A stretch of DNA of 64,000 nt from Glycomyces algeriensis (GCF_027622855.1 NZ_JAPZVR010000002.1:595787-659786), one strand, 5' to 3'; counted from the first letter of the stretch, positions 9,200 to 17,905 are shown. Numbers and translations: made by a program. The notes: generated from the sequence alone by a model not told the origin.

Positions 9200-10354
9200 T
9201 TGCGGATTCTCCATACGTCCGACTGGCACGTCGGCGTCACCATGAAGGGCCGCTCGCGCCTCGACGAGCAGCGCGCCGTCTTCAAGCAGATGGTCGACGT
9301 CGCGCGCGAAGAACGCGTCGACCTGGTGATCGTCGCCGGGGACCTCTTCGACACCGCCTCGCCCTCGGCCGAGTCGCAGCGGCTCCTCTTCTCGGCCCTA
9401 TCCGCACTGCGCGGCACCGGCGCCGAGGTCGTCGTCATCGCCGGGAACCACGACAACGGCAAGGCCCTCGAAGCCCTCCGGCACTGGGCCCACGCCGCCG
9501 GCATCCACCTGCGCGGCTCGCTCGGCAAGGCCGCCGACCACCTCATCACCGGCGAGACCGAGAGCGGCGAGCCCTGGCGCTGCGCCGCCCTCCCGTTCAT
9601 CGCCCAGCGGCACGCCGTGCGCGCCGCCGAGCTGTTCGAGCTCGGCGCGGCCGGCGCCGAGGCGAACTACTCCGACCACCTGCGCCGCCTCGTCTCCGCG
9701 CTCACGCACGACTTCACCGCCGACACCGTGAACCTCTTCACCGGGCACCTCACCGTCGTCGGCGGCAAGGTGGGCGGCGGCGAACGCGAGGTCCACACCG
9801 TGGCCGACTACGCCGTCCCCGCCGCGATCTTCCCGCCCACCACCTCCTATGTGGCCCTGGGGCATCTGCACAAGGCCCAGGCGATCACCGGGCCCTGCCC
9901 GATCCGCTACTCCGGCGGGCCGCTCGCGGTCGACTTCGGCGAGGAGGACCACACGCCGAGCGTCGCCATCGTCGACGTCGCGCCGGGGGTCCCCGCCCGC
10001 GCGCGCACAGTGCCGCTGACGGCCGCCGTGCCGCTGCAGACCGTGCGCGGCACCCTCGAGAAGCTCGCGAAGGCCGAAGTGGACGAGCGGGCCTGGCTGC
10101 GGGTCTTCGTCACCGAGCCCGCCCGGGCCGGACTCCGCGGCGAGGTCGCCGACCTCTTCCCGCGCGCCGTCCAGATCCACATCGACCCGGTCATGCGCGC
10201 CGACGAGGCCAAACCGCGCGAACGCCGCTCCGGCCGCAGCCCGGGCGACCTCTTCGCCGCCTACCTCACCGAGCACCAGCACGACGACCCCGCCGTCACG
10301 AAGCTCTTCAGCCAGCTCTACGAAGACACCCAGACCGTCACCGAGGAGGCCTGA
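9200..10354 (+). CDS. sbcD: Exonuclease SbcCD subunit D (Mre11-type nuclease)
   Basis: Metallophosphoesterase nuclease subunit that opens and trims DNA ends and hairpins with SbcC. The start is TTG 9200, preceded by AGAGGAG, giving 384 residues. All Mre11-type phosphoesterase motifs are present: LHTSDWHVG, VIVAGDLFDTASPS, VVIAGNHDNG, LFTGHLTVVGG and ALGHLHKAQ. The C-terminal capping domain follows. The stop shares one base with the sbcC start (TGATG), so translation is coupled. Confidence 0.93.
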   Translation: MRILHTSDWHVGVTMKGRSRLDEQRAVFKQMVDVAREERVDLVIVAGDLFDTASPSAESQRLLFSALSALRGTGAEVVVIAGNHDNGKALEALRHWAHAAGIHLRGSLGKAADHLITGETESGEPWRCAALPFIAQRHAVRAAELFELGAAGAEANYSDHLRRLVSALTHDFTADTVNLFTGHLTVVGGKVGGGEREVHTVADYAVPAAIFPPTTSYVALGHLHKAQAITGPCPIRYSGGPLAVDFGEEDHTPSVAIVDVAPGVPARARTVPLTAAVPLQTVRGTLEKLAKAEVDERAWLRVFVTEPARAGLRGEVADLFPRAVQIHIDPVMRADEAKPRERRSGRSPGDLFAAYLTEHQHDDPAVTKLFSQLYEDTQTVTEEA

Positions 10355-12786
10355 TGCGGCCCATCCGACTGGACCTCCAGGGTTTCGGCTCGTACACCGG
10401 GTCCGAGACCTTCGACTTCACCGACGCGGAGTTCTTCGCGCTCACCGGGCCCACCGGCGCAGGAAAGTCCACCGTGCTCGACGCGATCTGCTTCGCGCTG
10501 TACGGCCGCACGCCGCGCTGGCCGAAGTCGGCCACGCAGAACTCCCTTGCCCCGTCCTCAGTGGAGGGTCGGGTGCGGCTGGTGTTCGGCGCGGCCGGGC
10601 AGCACTACGTGGCCACGCGCATCCTGCGGCGCGACCGCAACGGCAAGGTCAAGACCACCACGGCCGCCATGGAGCAGCTGCCCGACGGCGTGAACCCCGC
10701 CGAGGACACCGAGCTCGTCGAAGGCCTCGGCAAGGCCCTCGGCGGGAGTCCGAACGAGGTCAACGCCGCCGCCGAGCGGATCATCGGCCTCCCGTTCGAG
10801 CAGTTCACCAAGTGCGTGCTCCTGCCCCAAGGCGAGTTCGCGGAGTTCCTGCGCGCCTCCTCCGCCGACCGGCGGAACATCCTGGAGAACCTGCTCGGTC
10901 ACAGCGTCTACCGCGGCATCCAGCAGCGCGCCCGCACCCGCTTCGTCGACGCCGACGCGAAGCGGCAGGCGTACGAGACGCAGCTGGCCGGGATCCCGCC
11001 GGTCACCGAGGAGCAGATCCGGCACGCCGCCGAGCGCGTCGAGCGCCTGGAGAAGCTCTCGGAGCCGGTGCGGGACAAGTCGAGCGCGCTCGACGGGCTC
11101 GCCGCCGCCGTCGAGGCCGCGCGGCGCCGGCTCGCCGAGGCCGAGGCGAACCTGGCCTCCCTCACATACATCAAGGAGCCGTCCGGGGTCGCCGACATCG
11201 CCGCGCAGGTCGCCGCCGCGACGGCCGCGGTGGTCGAGAAGGCGGCCGAGGTCGAGGCCACCGAGGCCGAGGACGAGCGGCTGCGGTCCGAACTGGACGG
11301 GCTCGACCTGGCGAAACTCGAGCGCGACCTCAAGGCCTGGGCCGAACTCGCCGAGACCGAGTCGAAGCTCAAGACCGGCCTCGAACTCACCGAGGAGCTG
11401 CGCGACCAGTTCGCCGAGGCGAAGGAGCTCGAAGAGGCCGCCTCGGAAGAGGTCGAGATCCAGCACGCGGCCCTCCACAAGGTCCGCATGGCCGAACTGG
11501 CCGGGACCCTCAGGGCGGGCTTGGAGATCGGCGACGAATGCCCCGTCTGCGACCGTCCCGTGGACCAGGTCCCCGAGCACGACCTGTCCGAGTCGATGCA
11601 CCAGGCCGAAGAGGCCTCCCGCACGGCCACAGTGGAGTTCCGGGATGCGCAGGCCGCCGTCGTGGCGCTCCAGACGAAGCTCGAGAACTACGAGGAGCGG
11701 CTCACCGAGCTGCAGCTGGCCGAGCGGCGGCTGAAGAAGAAGCTCGAGAACGTCCCCGAACCGGCGGTGCTGCAGCAGCAGCGGTCCAACTCCGAGGAGG
11801 CCCGGCAGCAGCTCGCGGGCACCGGCGCCGCCCTCAAGGCCGCGCGGCGGGCGCTGCGCGAGGCCGAGAAGCGCAAGGGCGTCGCCGACGAGCGCCAGCA
11901 GCGGGCGTGGAAGGAGTTCCAGCACGCCCGCGACCAGGTGGCCGTGCTCGGCCCGCCCGCCGGTGGGGACGACCTGGCCGCGAGCTGGGCGCAGCTGGTC
12001 GCCTGGGCCGACGCCTCGCTCGAGCGCGCGGGCACTGAACGCGAGGCCGCCCGCACCGAGCTGGCGGGCCTCGACGGCCGCGCCCAGACGCTGCGCGGCG
12101 AGCTCCGGTTCGCCTTGGGCGAGTTCAACGTCGAGGTGCCGCGCAACGGCACCGGCGGCGACTACGTGGCCCGGCACGCGACCGCCGTCGAAGCGGCGCG
12201 CGCGGAGTCCACCTCGCTCACCGAGGCGCGGAAGCGGCGCATCGACCTCGACGCCGAGATGCGGCGCTTCGCGGGCGAAGCGCTGGTGGCCAAGGAGCTC
12301 GCCAGGCACCTGGACGCGCGCAAGTTCATGGAGTGGCTGCTCAGCGAGGCCCTCGACGAGCTCGTGGCGGGGGCCACGGTCATGCTCCACCAGATCACCG
12401 GCGGCCAGTACGACCTGGTCTACCGCGAGCAGGACTTCTGGGTGGTCGACCACCACGACGCCGACATGCCGCGCCCGGCGCGGAGCCTCTCGGGCGGCGA
12501 GACCTTCGCGGCCTCGCTCTCGCTGGCGCTCGCCTTGAGCGACCAGCTGGCGAGCCTGTCGCGGCACGGCGCGAGCCTGGAGTCGATCATTCTCGACGAG
12601 GGCTTCGGGACCCTGGACCCGGAAACACTCGACGCGGTCGCGACAACGCTGGAGGCGCTGACGCTCTCCGCCGGCCGCACGGTCGGACTCGTGACGCATG
12701 TGACCGAACTCGCAGAACGGGTGCCCGTGCGGTTCCGGGTCACCAAGGACGCCAAGGGGTCCCATGTGGAGAAGACCTGGACTTAG
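10354..12786 (+). CDS. sbcC: Exonuclease SbcCD subunit C (Rad50-type SMC ATPase)
   Basis: ATPase partner of SbcD, 810 residues. Walker A is GPTGAGKST (32-40). Long Ala/Glu/Arg-rich coiled coils flank the zinc hook CPVC (Cys396/Cys399), through which two molecules dimerise. The ABC signature LSGGET starts at ~712, followed by Walker B in SIILDEGFGTLDPET. The Q-loop region has FEQFTKCVLLPQGEF. The ATG overlaps the sbcD stop and GAGGAGG precedes it. Shorter than E. coli SbcC (~1050), as usual in actinobacteria, because the coils are short. Confidence 0.94.
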   Translation: MRPIRLDLQGFGSYTGSETFDFTDAEFFALTGPTGAGKSTVLDAICFALYGRTPRWPKSATQNSLAPSSVEGRVRLVFGAAGQHYVATRILRRDRNGKVKTTTAAMEQLPDGVNPAEDTELVEGLGKALGGSPNEVNAAAERIIGLPFEQFTKCVLLPQGEFAEFLRASSADRRNILENLLGHSVYRGIQQRARTRFVDADAKRQAYETQLAGIPPVTEEQIRHAAERVERLEKLSEPVRDKSSALDGLAAAVEAARRRLAEAEANLASLTYIKEPSGVADIAAQVAAATAAVVEKAAEVEATEAEDERLRSELDGLDLAKLERDLKAWAELAETESKLKTGLELTEELRDQFAEAKELEEAASEEVEIQHAALHKVRMAELAGTLRAGLEIGDECPVCDRPVDQVPEHDLSESMHQAEEASRTATVEFRDAQAAVVALQTKLENYEERLTELQLAERRLKKKLENVPEPAVLQQQRSNSEEARQQLAGTGAALKAARRALREAEKRKGVADERQQRAWKEFQHARDQVAVLGPPAGGDDLAASWAQLVAWADASLERAGTEREAARTELAGLDGRAQTLRGELRFALGEFNVEVPRNGTGGDYVARHATAVEAARAESTSLTEARKRRIDLDAEMRRFAGEALVAKELARHLDARKFMEWLLSEALDELVAGATVMLHQITGGQYDLVYREQDFWVVDHHDADMPRPARSLSGGETFAASLSLALALSDQLASLSRHGASLESIILDEGFGTLDPETLDAVATTLEALTLSAGRTVGLVTHVTELAERVPVRFRVTKDAKGSHVEKTWT

Positions 12787-13037
12787 CCCAGGTCACGGGC
12801 TCTTGACGAATTCTTGACGCCCCTTCTGCGGTTCCGCGTGCCCGCGCTCTGGCAATCCCCCGAGGCCGGGAGTAATTTGAGTTCGTCGACCTCGTTCCGC
12901 CGCAACGACATGCCTGCCGTTCGCGCGTTGTCGGCGTGCACGCCGCCCGATACGGGCGCAATGTCCGGCTATGCCACAGGACACATGAAGGTCATTCACT
13001 CGAAGTTAAACTTGAATGTTCAAGTACTTATGCAGAT
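12787..13037. other. Intergenic region between sbcC and the carbonic anhydrase
   Basis: No gene is supported here. There is no clear terminator hairpin after sbcC. AT content rises sharply over the last 60 bases, which hold the palindrome described at 13010-13025 and probably the promoter of the next gene. Confidence 0.5.
13010..13025. promoter_or_regulatory. Palindromic candidate operator upstream of the carbonic anhydrase gene
   Basis: ACTTGAA-TG-TTCAAGT is a perfect 7-bp inverted repeat with a 2-base spacer, ending 12 bases before the ATG at 13038. Its position over the expected promoter suggests a repressor or MerR-type activator site. No regulator is adjacent, so its identity is unknown. 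Confidence 0.5.
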
Positions 13038-13814
13038 ATGACCACATTGCACCTCCGCGGCAGCCGCCGCAAGCTGATCACCGGAGCGGGCGCCGTGGGC
13101 GCCGGCGCCATCGCCGTGTTCGCCCTCGACGCCTGCAGCGCCGACGGCAGCGGCATGGGCGGCGAGGACGCCGCCGCCCAGACCGCGGACGTCCTCAGCC
13201 TCAAGGACTTCGACTCGGCCGCGGACATCTGGGACGCCATGCTCGACGGCAACCAGCGCTGGGCCGACGGCGGCGCCGTCCACCCCGACACCGACGTCGC
13301 GCTCCGCGAATCCCTCGCCGAGGGCCAGGAGCCCCGCGCCGCCGTCTTCACCTGCGTCGACTCCCGCGTCGCCCCCGAGTTCGTCTTCGACACCGGCATC
13401 GGCGACCTCATGGTCACCCGCACCGCCGGGAACGTCTACGACCCGCTCGTCTCCGAGTCCGTCTCCTACGGCCCCGCCGCCCTCGAGGCCCCGCTCCTGG
13501 TCGTCCTCGGGCACCAGAAGTGCGGCGCCGTCACCGCCGCCCACGAGGCCCTCCTCGCGGCCGAGGAGGGCACGGAGCTCGAGGAGCACGAGTACGCGCT
13601 TCCGGAGACCGTGGAGGCCCTCAGGGCCGCCTACGAGGCGTCCAAGGGCGAGTCCGGCGACCCCGTCGACGCGATGATCAAGGCGAACGTCCTCCTGACG
13701 GTGCAGGCGCTCAAGGAGCACCCGAACCTGGCCGAACTCGTCGCGGACGGCGAGCTCACCGTGGTCGGCGGCGTCTACTCCCTCGAGACCGGACTGGTCA
13801 CCGAGGTTGCATAG
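13038..13814 (+). CDS. Exported beta-class carbonic anhydrase (Tat-type lipoprotein candidate)
   Basis: A 258-residue enzyme interconverting CO2 and bicarbonate. The zinc ligands and dyad are present: C106-x-D108-x-R110 in CVDSRV, and H159-x2-C162 in GHQKC. Unlike common cytoplasmic beta-CAs, the N-terminus has a twin-arginine-like SRRKLITGAGAVGAG segment, a hydrophobic run and LDAC, which resembles a lipobox, so the protein is probably folded before export and held on the outer face of the membrane (inference). ATG 13038 has no Shine-Dalgarno. It separates sbcC from the NurA-like gene, all on the same strand. Confidence 0.87.
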   Translation: MTTLHLRGSRRKLITGAGAVGAGAIAVFALDACSADGSGMGGEDAAAQTADVLSLKDFDSAADIWDAMLDGNQRWADGGAVHPDTDVALRESLAEGQEPRAAVFTCVDSRVAPEFVFDTGIGDLMVTRTAGNVYDPLVSESVSYGPAALEAPLLVVLGHQKCGAVTAAHEALLAAEEGTELEEHEYALPETVEALRAAYEASKGESGDPVDAMIKANVLLTVQALKEHPNLAELVADGELTVVGGVYSLETGLVTEVA

Positions 13815-13922
13815 GACGGTTGCATAGGACGGCCGCCTAGGACCGGCTCCCAGCGCGGGGCCCGTGGCGTCGACGGCGAGCAGTACGCTGGGCCGCAATC
13901 GTTCCCGAAAGCAGGTTGCGCC

Positions 13923-14846
13923 TTGCAGATCACCGTCGACGCCTGGGACCCGTCCTTCGCCGACAACCCCGAGTCGCCCTCGCGCGCGAACCAGGCGATC
14001 GTCAACGCGGGGGTCGAACTCGAACCCGCCGACTGGCGCCCGGTCGACGCGCCCGCCTCAGGGCCGCGCCGCATCGTCGTGGTCGACGGCGTCCGCCGCG
14101 TCGATGCCCGCGTCGAGCTGCTGGAGGACGGCGAGCGCTGGCCGGGCGTGTGCGTCTCCTGGGCGGCCGGAGCGGTCGCCTGCGACCTCGACGGCCAGGT
14201 CTCCACCGTCGCCGAGGCGGCCGTGGAGCGCGGCCTGTTCGCGGCGGTGAGCCCGGGCGTGGACTTCGGGTACTACCCGTACTGCGAGACCGCGTCGGCC
14301 GATCCGGGCGACCTCGTCAACGAGGCGCAGCAGAAGATGGCCGAGCTCGAGGCGAAGATGGCGTCGATGGTCGCCATGGACGCGCAGCTGTCGGTGCTCG
14401 ACGGGCCGCTGCGCGGGCGCACCCGCCTCCCGAACTCGGTGGGCTACATCAAGAGCCACCACCGCTCCTACCTGCAGGGCGAGCTGAACGCGGTCGTGGA
14501 GCGGCTGCGGCCGGGCCAGCGCACCCCGGTCTTCCACCTCATGTCGGGCTGGCCGCGGTACACCTGGTACCTGCGGCTGCCGGGCACCTCGTCCCGGGGC
14601 TGGGCGGGCGTCGCGCGGCTCGAGGCCGCCGACGACCTGAGCGAGGAGGCGGCCATCGCGCTCGCCGACGCCACCGCGGCGGCCCTGCCGCCCCTGGGCT
14701 CCGCCGCGCACAAGGACGCGCGGGCCCCGCAGAACCTCACCCCGATCGCGGGGCTCGAACGGCGCCTGAAGCGCATGCTGGGCGACCCGCGCCTGCTGCT
14801 GCGGTCGGTGCGGGCGGCGTCCAGGGAGACGGACGACCGGCCGTGA
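13923..14846 (+). CDS. NurA-domain-like nuclease candidate
   Basis: A 307-residue protein starting at TTG 13923. It is not a standard named bacterial family to me, but several features fit the NurA 5'-3' nuclease: an early acidic RIVVVDGVRRVDARVEL, a middle helix rich in Ala/Lys/Met (~135-150), LSVLDGPLRGR (an Asp-Gly-Pro as in NurA), then GYIKSHHRSYL and YTWYLRLPG near the end. NurA works with HerA, and a HerA-like gene lies upstream at 7426 with sbcDC between. The assignment is therefore motif plus context. No signal peptide is seen. Confidence 0.6.
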   Translation: MQITVDAWDPSFADNPESPSRANQAIVNAGVELEPADWRPVDAPASGPRRIVVVDGVRRVDARVELLEDGERWPGVCVSWAAGAVACDLDGQVSTVAEAAVERGLFAAVSPGVDFGYYPYCETASADPGDLVNEAQQKMAELEAKMASMVAMDAQLSVLDGPLRGRTRLPNSVGYIKSHHRSYLQGELNAVVERLRPGQRTPVFHLMSGWPRYTWYLRLPGTSSRGWAGVARLEAADDLSEEAAIALADATAAALPPLGSAAHKDARAPQNLTPIAGLERRLKRMLGDPRLLLRSVRAASRETDDRP

Positions 14847-14986
14847 GTCCGGCGGGACCCGTCTCGACCACACGGAGCAGTACGCGCTGACGGCGCTCAA
14901 GACGAGGCGCATTTGAAGGGCAGCCTGCTGTTCCTGTTCAACCGGTTGGAGGCGGCGCCGGCCGCGCCGTGATGCCGTGACGCATG

Positions 14987-15020
14987 GAGCAGCCCCGGCG
15001 CCGTCGCGCCGGGGCTGCTC
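14987..15020. terminator. Terminator hairpin between convergent genes
   Basis: A 15-bp perfect stem (14987-15001 with 15006-15020) and a 4-base CGTC loop. It probably ends both flanking transcripts. Confidence 0.75.
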
Positions 15021-15069
15021 TGCGGGTCAACGAACTCCGGGTCCGCTGGGATTCGAGTTTATGGGCGGA

Positions 15070-15780
15070 TCAGTACCAGCCGTTGGACTCGCTGTGCGAC
15101 CAGGCGCTGCACGGGCTGCCGTAGCGGCCGTCGATGTAGTCGAGGCCCCAGGCGATCTGGGTGGCCGGGTTGGTCTCCCAGTCGTCGCCGTTGGCGGCCA
15201 TCTTGTCGCCGGGGAGGGACTGCGGGATGCCGTAGGCGCCGGAACCGGAGTTGTAGGCGCTCTCGTCCCAGCCGGACTCCTTGTCCCACAGGTTGACGAG
15301 GCAGCCGACCTCGTTCATGTCCCAGCCGGCCTCGAGGGTCATGGTGCAGCCGATGGCCTGGTTGCCGGAGTACTCGGAGCAGTCGGCGGCGATGTCGACG
15401 CTGCCGCCGCCGTCGTCCGAGGACTCGGTGGTCGCCTCTTCGACGGGTTCGGGCTCGGGCTCCGGCTCGGGGACCTCGGCGGGCTCGGTCTTCTCGGGCG
15501 GCTCGACCGCGGCGGCCTCCTTGACGGGGAGGATGCTCTCCATCGGGGCGACCTGGTCCCACTGGTACTGGGCGTCGCCGGCGTCGGCGACGATCTCGGC
15601 GGCGAGGAGCTCCTCGCCGGTCGGGTCGTCGGTGCCGATGATGGCGGCGCTCGCGCTGCTGGCGGAGCCGACGGCGAACAGGACTGCGGCAGCGGACACG
15701 AGGACGCGTTTGCGGGCGGGGTGCCGCTCGGGGTCTTCGGCTCGGTGCCGCGCACGGGAGGTCTGCATGCGGGTGAACAT
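15070..15780 (-). CDS. Exported lytic-transglycosylase/APF-like protein
   Basis: A 236-residue secreted protein. Residues ~22-46 are a hydrophobic signal after a long basic N-region (KRVLVSAAAVLFAVGSA, cleavage near SASA). A Pro/Glu/Val linker at ~95-125 follows. The last ~75 residues hold LVNLWDKESGWDESAYN, GAYGIPQSLPG and TQIAWGLDYIDGRYGSP, the pattern of actinobacterial SLT-like/aggregation-promoting-factor C-terminal domains, with the probable catalytic Glu in KESGW. It likely acts on peptidoglycan during growth. A start at the internal ATG 15768 cannot be excluded. Confidence 0.83.
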   Translation of the reverse strand: MFTRMQTSRARHRAEDPERHPARKRVLVSAAAVLFAVGSASSASAAIIGTDDPTGEELLAAEIVADAGDAQYQWDQVAPMESILPVKEAAAVEPPEKTEPAEVPEPEPEPEPVEEATTESSDDGGGSVDIAADCSEYSGNQAIGCTMTLEAGWDMNEVGCLVNLWDKESGWDESAYNSGSGAYGIPQSLPGDKMAANGDDWETNPATQIAWGLDYIDGRYGSPCSAWSHSESNGWY

Positions 15781-16107
15781 CGGGGCAACCCTAGGGGTCC
15801 GAAACCGAGACGCCGTACCCCTCGGTAATCACGCCAATACGGCACATCTCCACATGCGAGCGAAGCTATCGGGTGCCCGTATCGCCGGATAGCGCCGGTA
15901 TCGCGCCGGATGTCGGCGACCTCCTGGGACCCGAGTGCCGGGCCTCCCCCGAACGGCCCATTGACACCGCTACGCCTCGGCAGACCTTCTTCGACGCGGG
16001 TCTACTGAGATCAATGTCATAAACCACCGCTAACACGCCCGTATTGCCCGGAAAACGTGGAACCGGCCCCGCCGTGAGGCGGGGCCGGTTCGCGTTTCGT
16101 GCGGTGC
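15781..16107. other. 327-base intergenic region
   Basis: It holds the terminator at 16061-16090 and, on the minus strand, a long untranslated leader for the SLT-like gene containing G/C-rich inverted stretches around 15870-15912 (repeats of TATCGCCGGA-like sequence). I looked for the ydaO/c-di-AMP riboswitch core often found before cell-wall hydrolase genes and did not find it. Confidence 0.5.
16061..16090 (-). terminator. Terminator after the HAAS membrane-protein gene
   Basis: A perfect 13-bp stem (16061-16073 with 16078-16090) with loop GTGA, just past the stop of the minus-strand gene. Confidence 0.82.
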
Positions 16108-17196
16108 CTACTTGGTCGGCTCCGGGTCGGGAGTGGCGGACGCGGCCGGTTCCGGGCTGGTCTCCAGCTCCGAAGGCGTCTCCCCCGCGGTCGGCGCCGG
16201 GCCTTCGGACGGGAGCTCGGTCGCGACGCCCTCCTCGGCAGTGGGCGCTTCGCCCGCCGGCATCGTCGCGGCGTCCTGCGAGGCGCAGAGCGGGTACTGG
16301 TAGCCCAGGTTCTGCTCCATGGCCGTGCCCTCGTCCTCGTACCGGTAGTCGTCCTCGGACGGCGTCGCGAACGGGTTGCCGGGCGTGGACTCGCAGAGCG
16401 TCGGGTCGCCGAGGTAGATCGGGTTGCCGTCCTGGTCGAACAGGTACACGCCGGTGAGCGGGTTGCCGTTCTCGTCGTAGACGTAGAGGTCGCTGATGTA
16501 GCCGTACCCGGACCCGTCGTCGACGTACTGGGTCTCGACGTACCGCGTCGGGATCGCGCCCGTGAGGATCCAGGAGAACTGGTAGCCCGCCAGTGCGACG
16601 ATCGCGATGCCGCCGGCGATCATCCAGCGGCGGCGGCGTCCCCGCCAGTCCATGGACTTGGCGCCCAGGCGCATCGAGGCCCACACGCTGACCAGCAGCA
16701 CGGCGACCACGAGCAGCAGGCCGGGGAGCGATCCGATGATCGAGTACCCGGTGACGCCGAACTGGGCGGACGCGAGCCAGTAGACGAAGAGGGCCGCGAC
16801 GATCGCGCCGCGCAGCACCCACCAGCCGGGGCGGAGGCGTTCGCGCAGTTCGGCGGCGTCGGCGTGGCCGGTGCTCACCGCGTACTTGTCGGCGGCGCCC
16901 TTCACCCTGGCGAGCGCCGGGGCGGCGGTGTCGGAGAACTTGCGGCGCATGCGGATCGCGACCGGCTCCTTCTCGACCTCGGCGGTGTCGCGGAGTTCGC
17001 GGGCGTAGGCCTCGGGGCTGCCGAGGAGGTCGCGGAGCGCCGCGCCCGGTTCGAGGTCCGCGGCCACTTCCGACAGGTGCGTGTCCAGTTCGGACATCAG
17101 GTCCTGCCGGATGTGGGCGGGCAGGTCGTTCAGGTGCCGCTCGACCGCGGCCAGGTAGGACGCGATCTCCGTGGACCGGTCGGGTGTGGTCGTCAT
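16108..17196 (-). CDS. HAAS/DUF1700-type multi-pass membrane protein
   Basis: A 362-residue protein. The start at 17196 has AAGGG seven bases upstream; a longer frame exists but lacks such a site. Residues ~1-75 are the helical HAAS module (ASYLAAVERHLNDLP, then LMSELDTHLSEVAADL and LLGSPEAYARELR). Three to four hydrophobic segments follow (~130-215), then an extracytoplasmic region with Tyr/Asp/Asn repeats and a Thr/Pro/Glu-rich tail. HAAS proteins are typically co-transcribed with PadR regulators, as here, and are thought to act in membrane signalling; the signal is unknown. Confidence 0.82.
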   Translation of the reverse strand: MTTTPDRSTEIASYLAAVERHLNDLPAHIRQDLMSELDTHLSEVAADLEPGAALRDLLGSPEAYARELRDTAEVEKEPVAIRMRRKFSDTAAPALARVKGAADKYAVSTGHADAAELRERLRPGWWVLRGAIVAALFVYWLASAQFGVTGYSIIGSLPGLLLVVAVLLVSVWASMRLGAKSMDWRGRRRRWMIAGGIAIVALAGYQFSWILTGAIPTRYVETQYVDDGSGYGYISDLYVYDENGNPLTGVYLFDQDGNPIYLGDPTLCESTPGNPFATPSEDDYRYEDEGTAMEQNLGYQYPLCASQDAATMPAGEAPTAEEGVATELPSEGPAPTAGETPSELETSPEPAASATPDPEPTK

Positions 17197-17239
17197 GGTG
17201 CTGCCCTTCGTGAAGCCGCGGTTGTCAGTGGTGCGTCGC

Positions 17240-17524
17240 TCATGATGTGTAGACCGCTCGCGAGGGCGGCACCGTTGCATGGTCTTCCTGGAAGGCCTCC
17301 AGGGCGGGGCTGTAGCCGAGGACGGCGACGGCGAGCCGGTCGGGGCTGCCGAGGCGGTGCTCGAGGGTCTCGCCGGGCCGCAGGTCCGAGGCGACGTCGG
17401 CGAGGTGGGCCCGCAGTCCGGCGGCGAGGTCCTCGCGGATCTCCTCGAGCAGGGCCGCGAGGTGGTGCTCGACCGAGGCGCGGTAGGCGGCGGTCACGTC
17501 GGTCTGCGCGGGGGTGTCGGTCAT
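17240..17524 (-). CDS. Small stand-alone HAAS-domain protein
   Basis: A 94-residue soluble protein that repeats the HAAS pattern of its neighbour: AYRASVEHHLAALLEEIRED, LRAHLADVASDL and HRLGSPDRLAVAVL. It has no membrane segment. It lies between padR (2-base gap) and the HAAS membrane protein (43-base gap), so all three probably form one operon. It looks like a duplicate of the N-terminal domain of the downstream protein. Confidence 0.75.
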   Translation of the reverse strand: MTDTPAQTDVTAAYRASVEHHLAALLEEIREDLAAGLRAHLADVASDLRPGETLEHRLGSPDRLAVAVLGYSPALEAFQEDHATVPPSRAVYTS

Positions 17525-17526
17525 GG

Positions 17527-17865
17527 TCAGCCTTTCGTGGGCACGTCGAACAGCACTCGCATCTTGGCGCTCACGTCCTCCCAGGCCTCGCGCGCCTGGC
17601 GGAGGTACTTCCGGCCGGGTTCGGTGAGCGAGTAGTACTTGCGGTGCGGCCCCGACTCGCTCGGCTGCACGTAGGTGGACAGGTAGCCCGCCCGGTAGAG
17701 CCGCCGGAGCGTGCCGTAGACCGAGGCGTCGCCGAGCTCGTCGAAGCCCGCGGCGCGGAGCCGGTTGAGGATCTCGTACCCGTACCCGTCCTGGCGGTCG
17801 AGCACGCGCAGCACGATGATGTCGAGCAGGCCCTTGAGCAGTTGCGATCTGTCCACGCTATCCAC
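17527..17865 (-). CDS. PadR family transcriptional regulator
   Basis: About 112 residues (start GTG 17865; GTG 17856 is also possible). The winged helix shows LLKGLLDIIVLRVLD, GYGYEILNRL, ASVYGTLRRLYRAGYL and HRKYYSLTEPGRKYL, all diagnostic of PadR. It is first in an operon with two HAAS proteins, and a PadR-type operator lies in its promoter (17873-17881), so it probably represses its own operon. Confidence 0.9.
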   Translation of the reverse strand: MDSVDRSQLLKGLLDIIVLRVLDRQDGYGYEILNRLRAAGFDELGDASVYGTLRRLYRAGYLSTYVQPSESGPHRKYYSLTEPGRKYLRQAREAWEDVSAKMRVLFDVPTKG

Positions 17866-17872
17866 AGTACCA

Positions 17873-17881
17873 TGCAATGCA
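17873..17881. promoter_or_regulatory. PadR-type operator candidate
   Basis: TGCAATGCA is an odd palindrome 8 bases upstream of the padR start, flanked on the minus strand by two copies of TACTGTG 17 bases apart. PadR/HAAS operons in actinomycetes commonly carry an ATGCATTGCAT-like box, so autoregulation is likely. Confidence 0.6.
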
Positions 17882-17905
17882 CAGTAGTGGACGCGCGCAA
17901 ACGCG

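Noticed and set aside
7426..14846. Anti-phage HerA defence system (HerA with Sir2 or DUF4297)
   Set aside because: No Sir2, DUF4297 or other effector is adjacent; the neighbours are SbcCD and a NurA-like protein, which fit repair.
14850..14975. Gene remnant after the NurA-like gene (EQYALTALKTRR and LFLFNRLEA in two frames)
   Set aside because: Too short, and no family recognised.
15781..16060. c-di-AMP (ydaO) riboswitch before the SLT-like gene
   Set aside because: The conserved core CAGCTAACC and related segments are absent on the minus strand.
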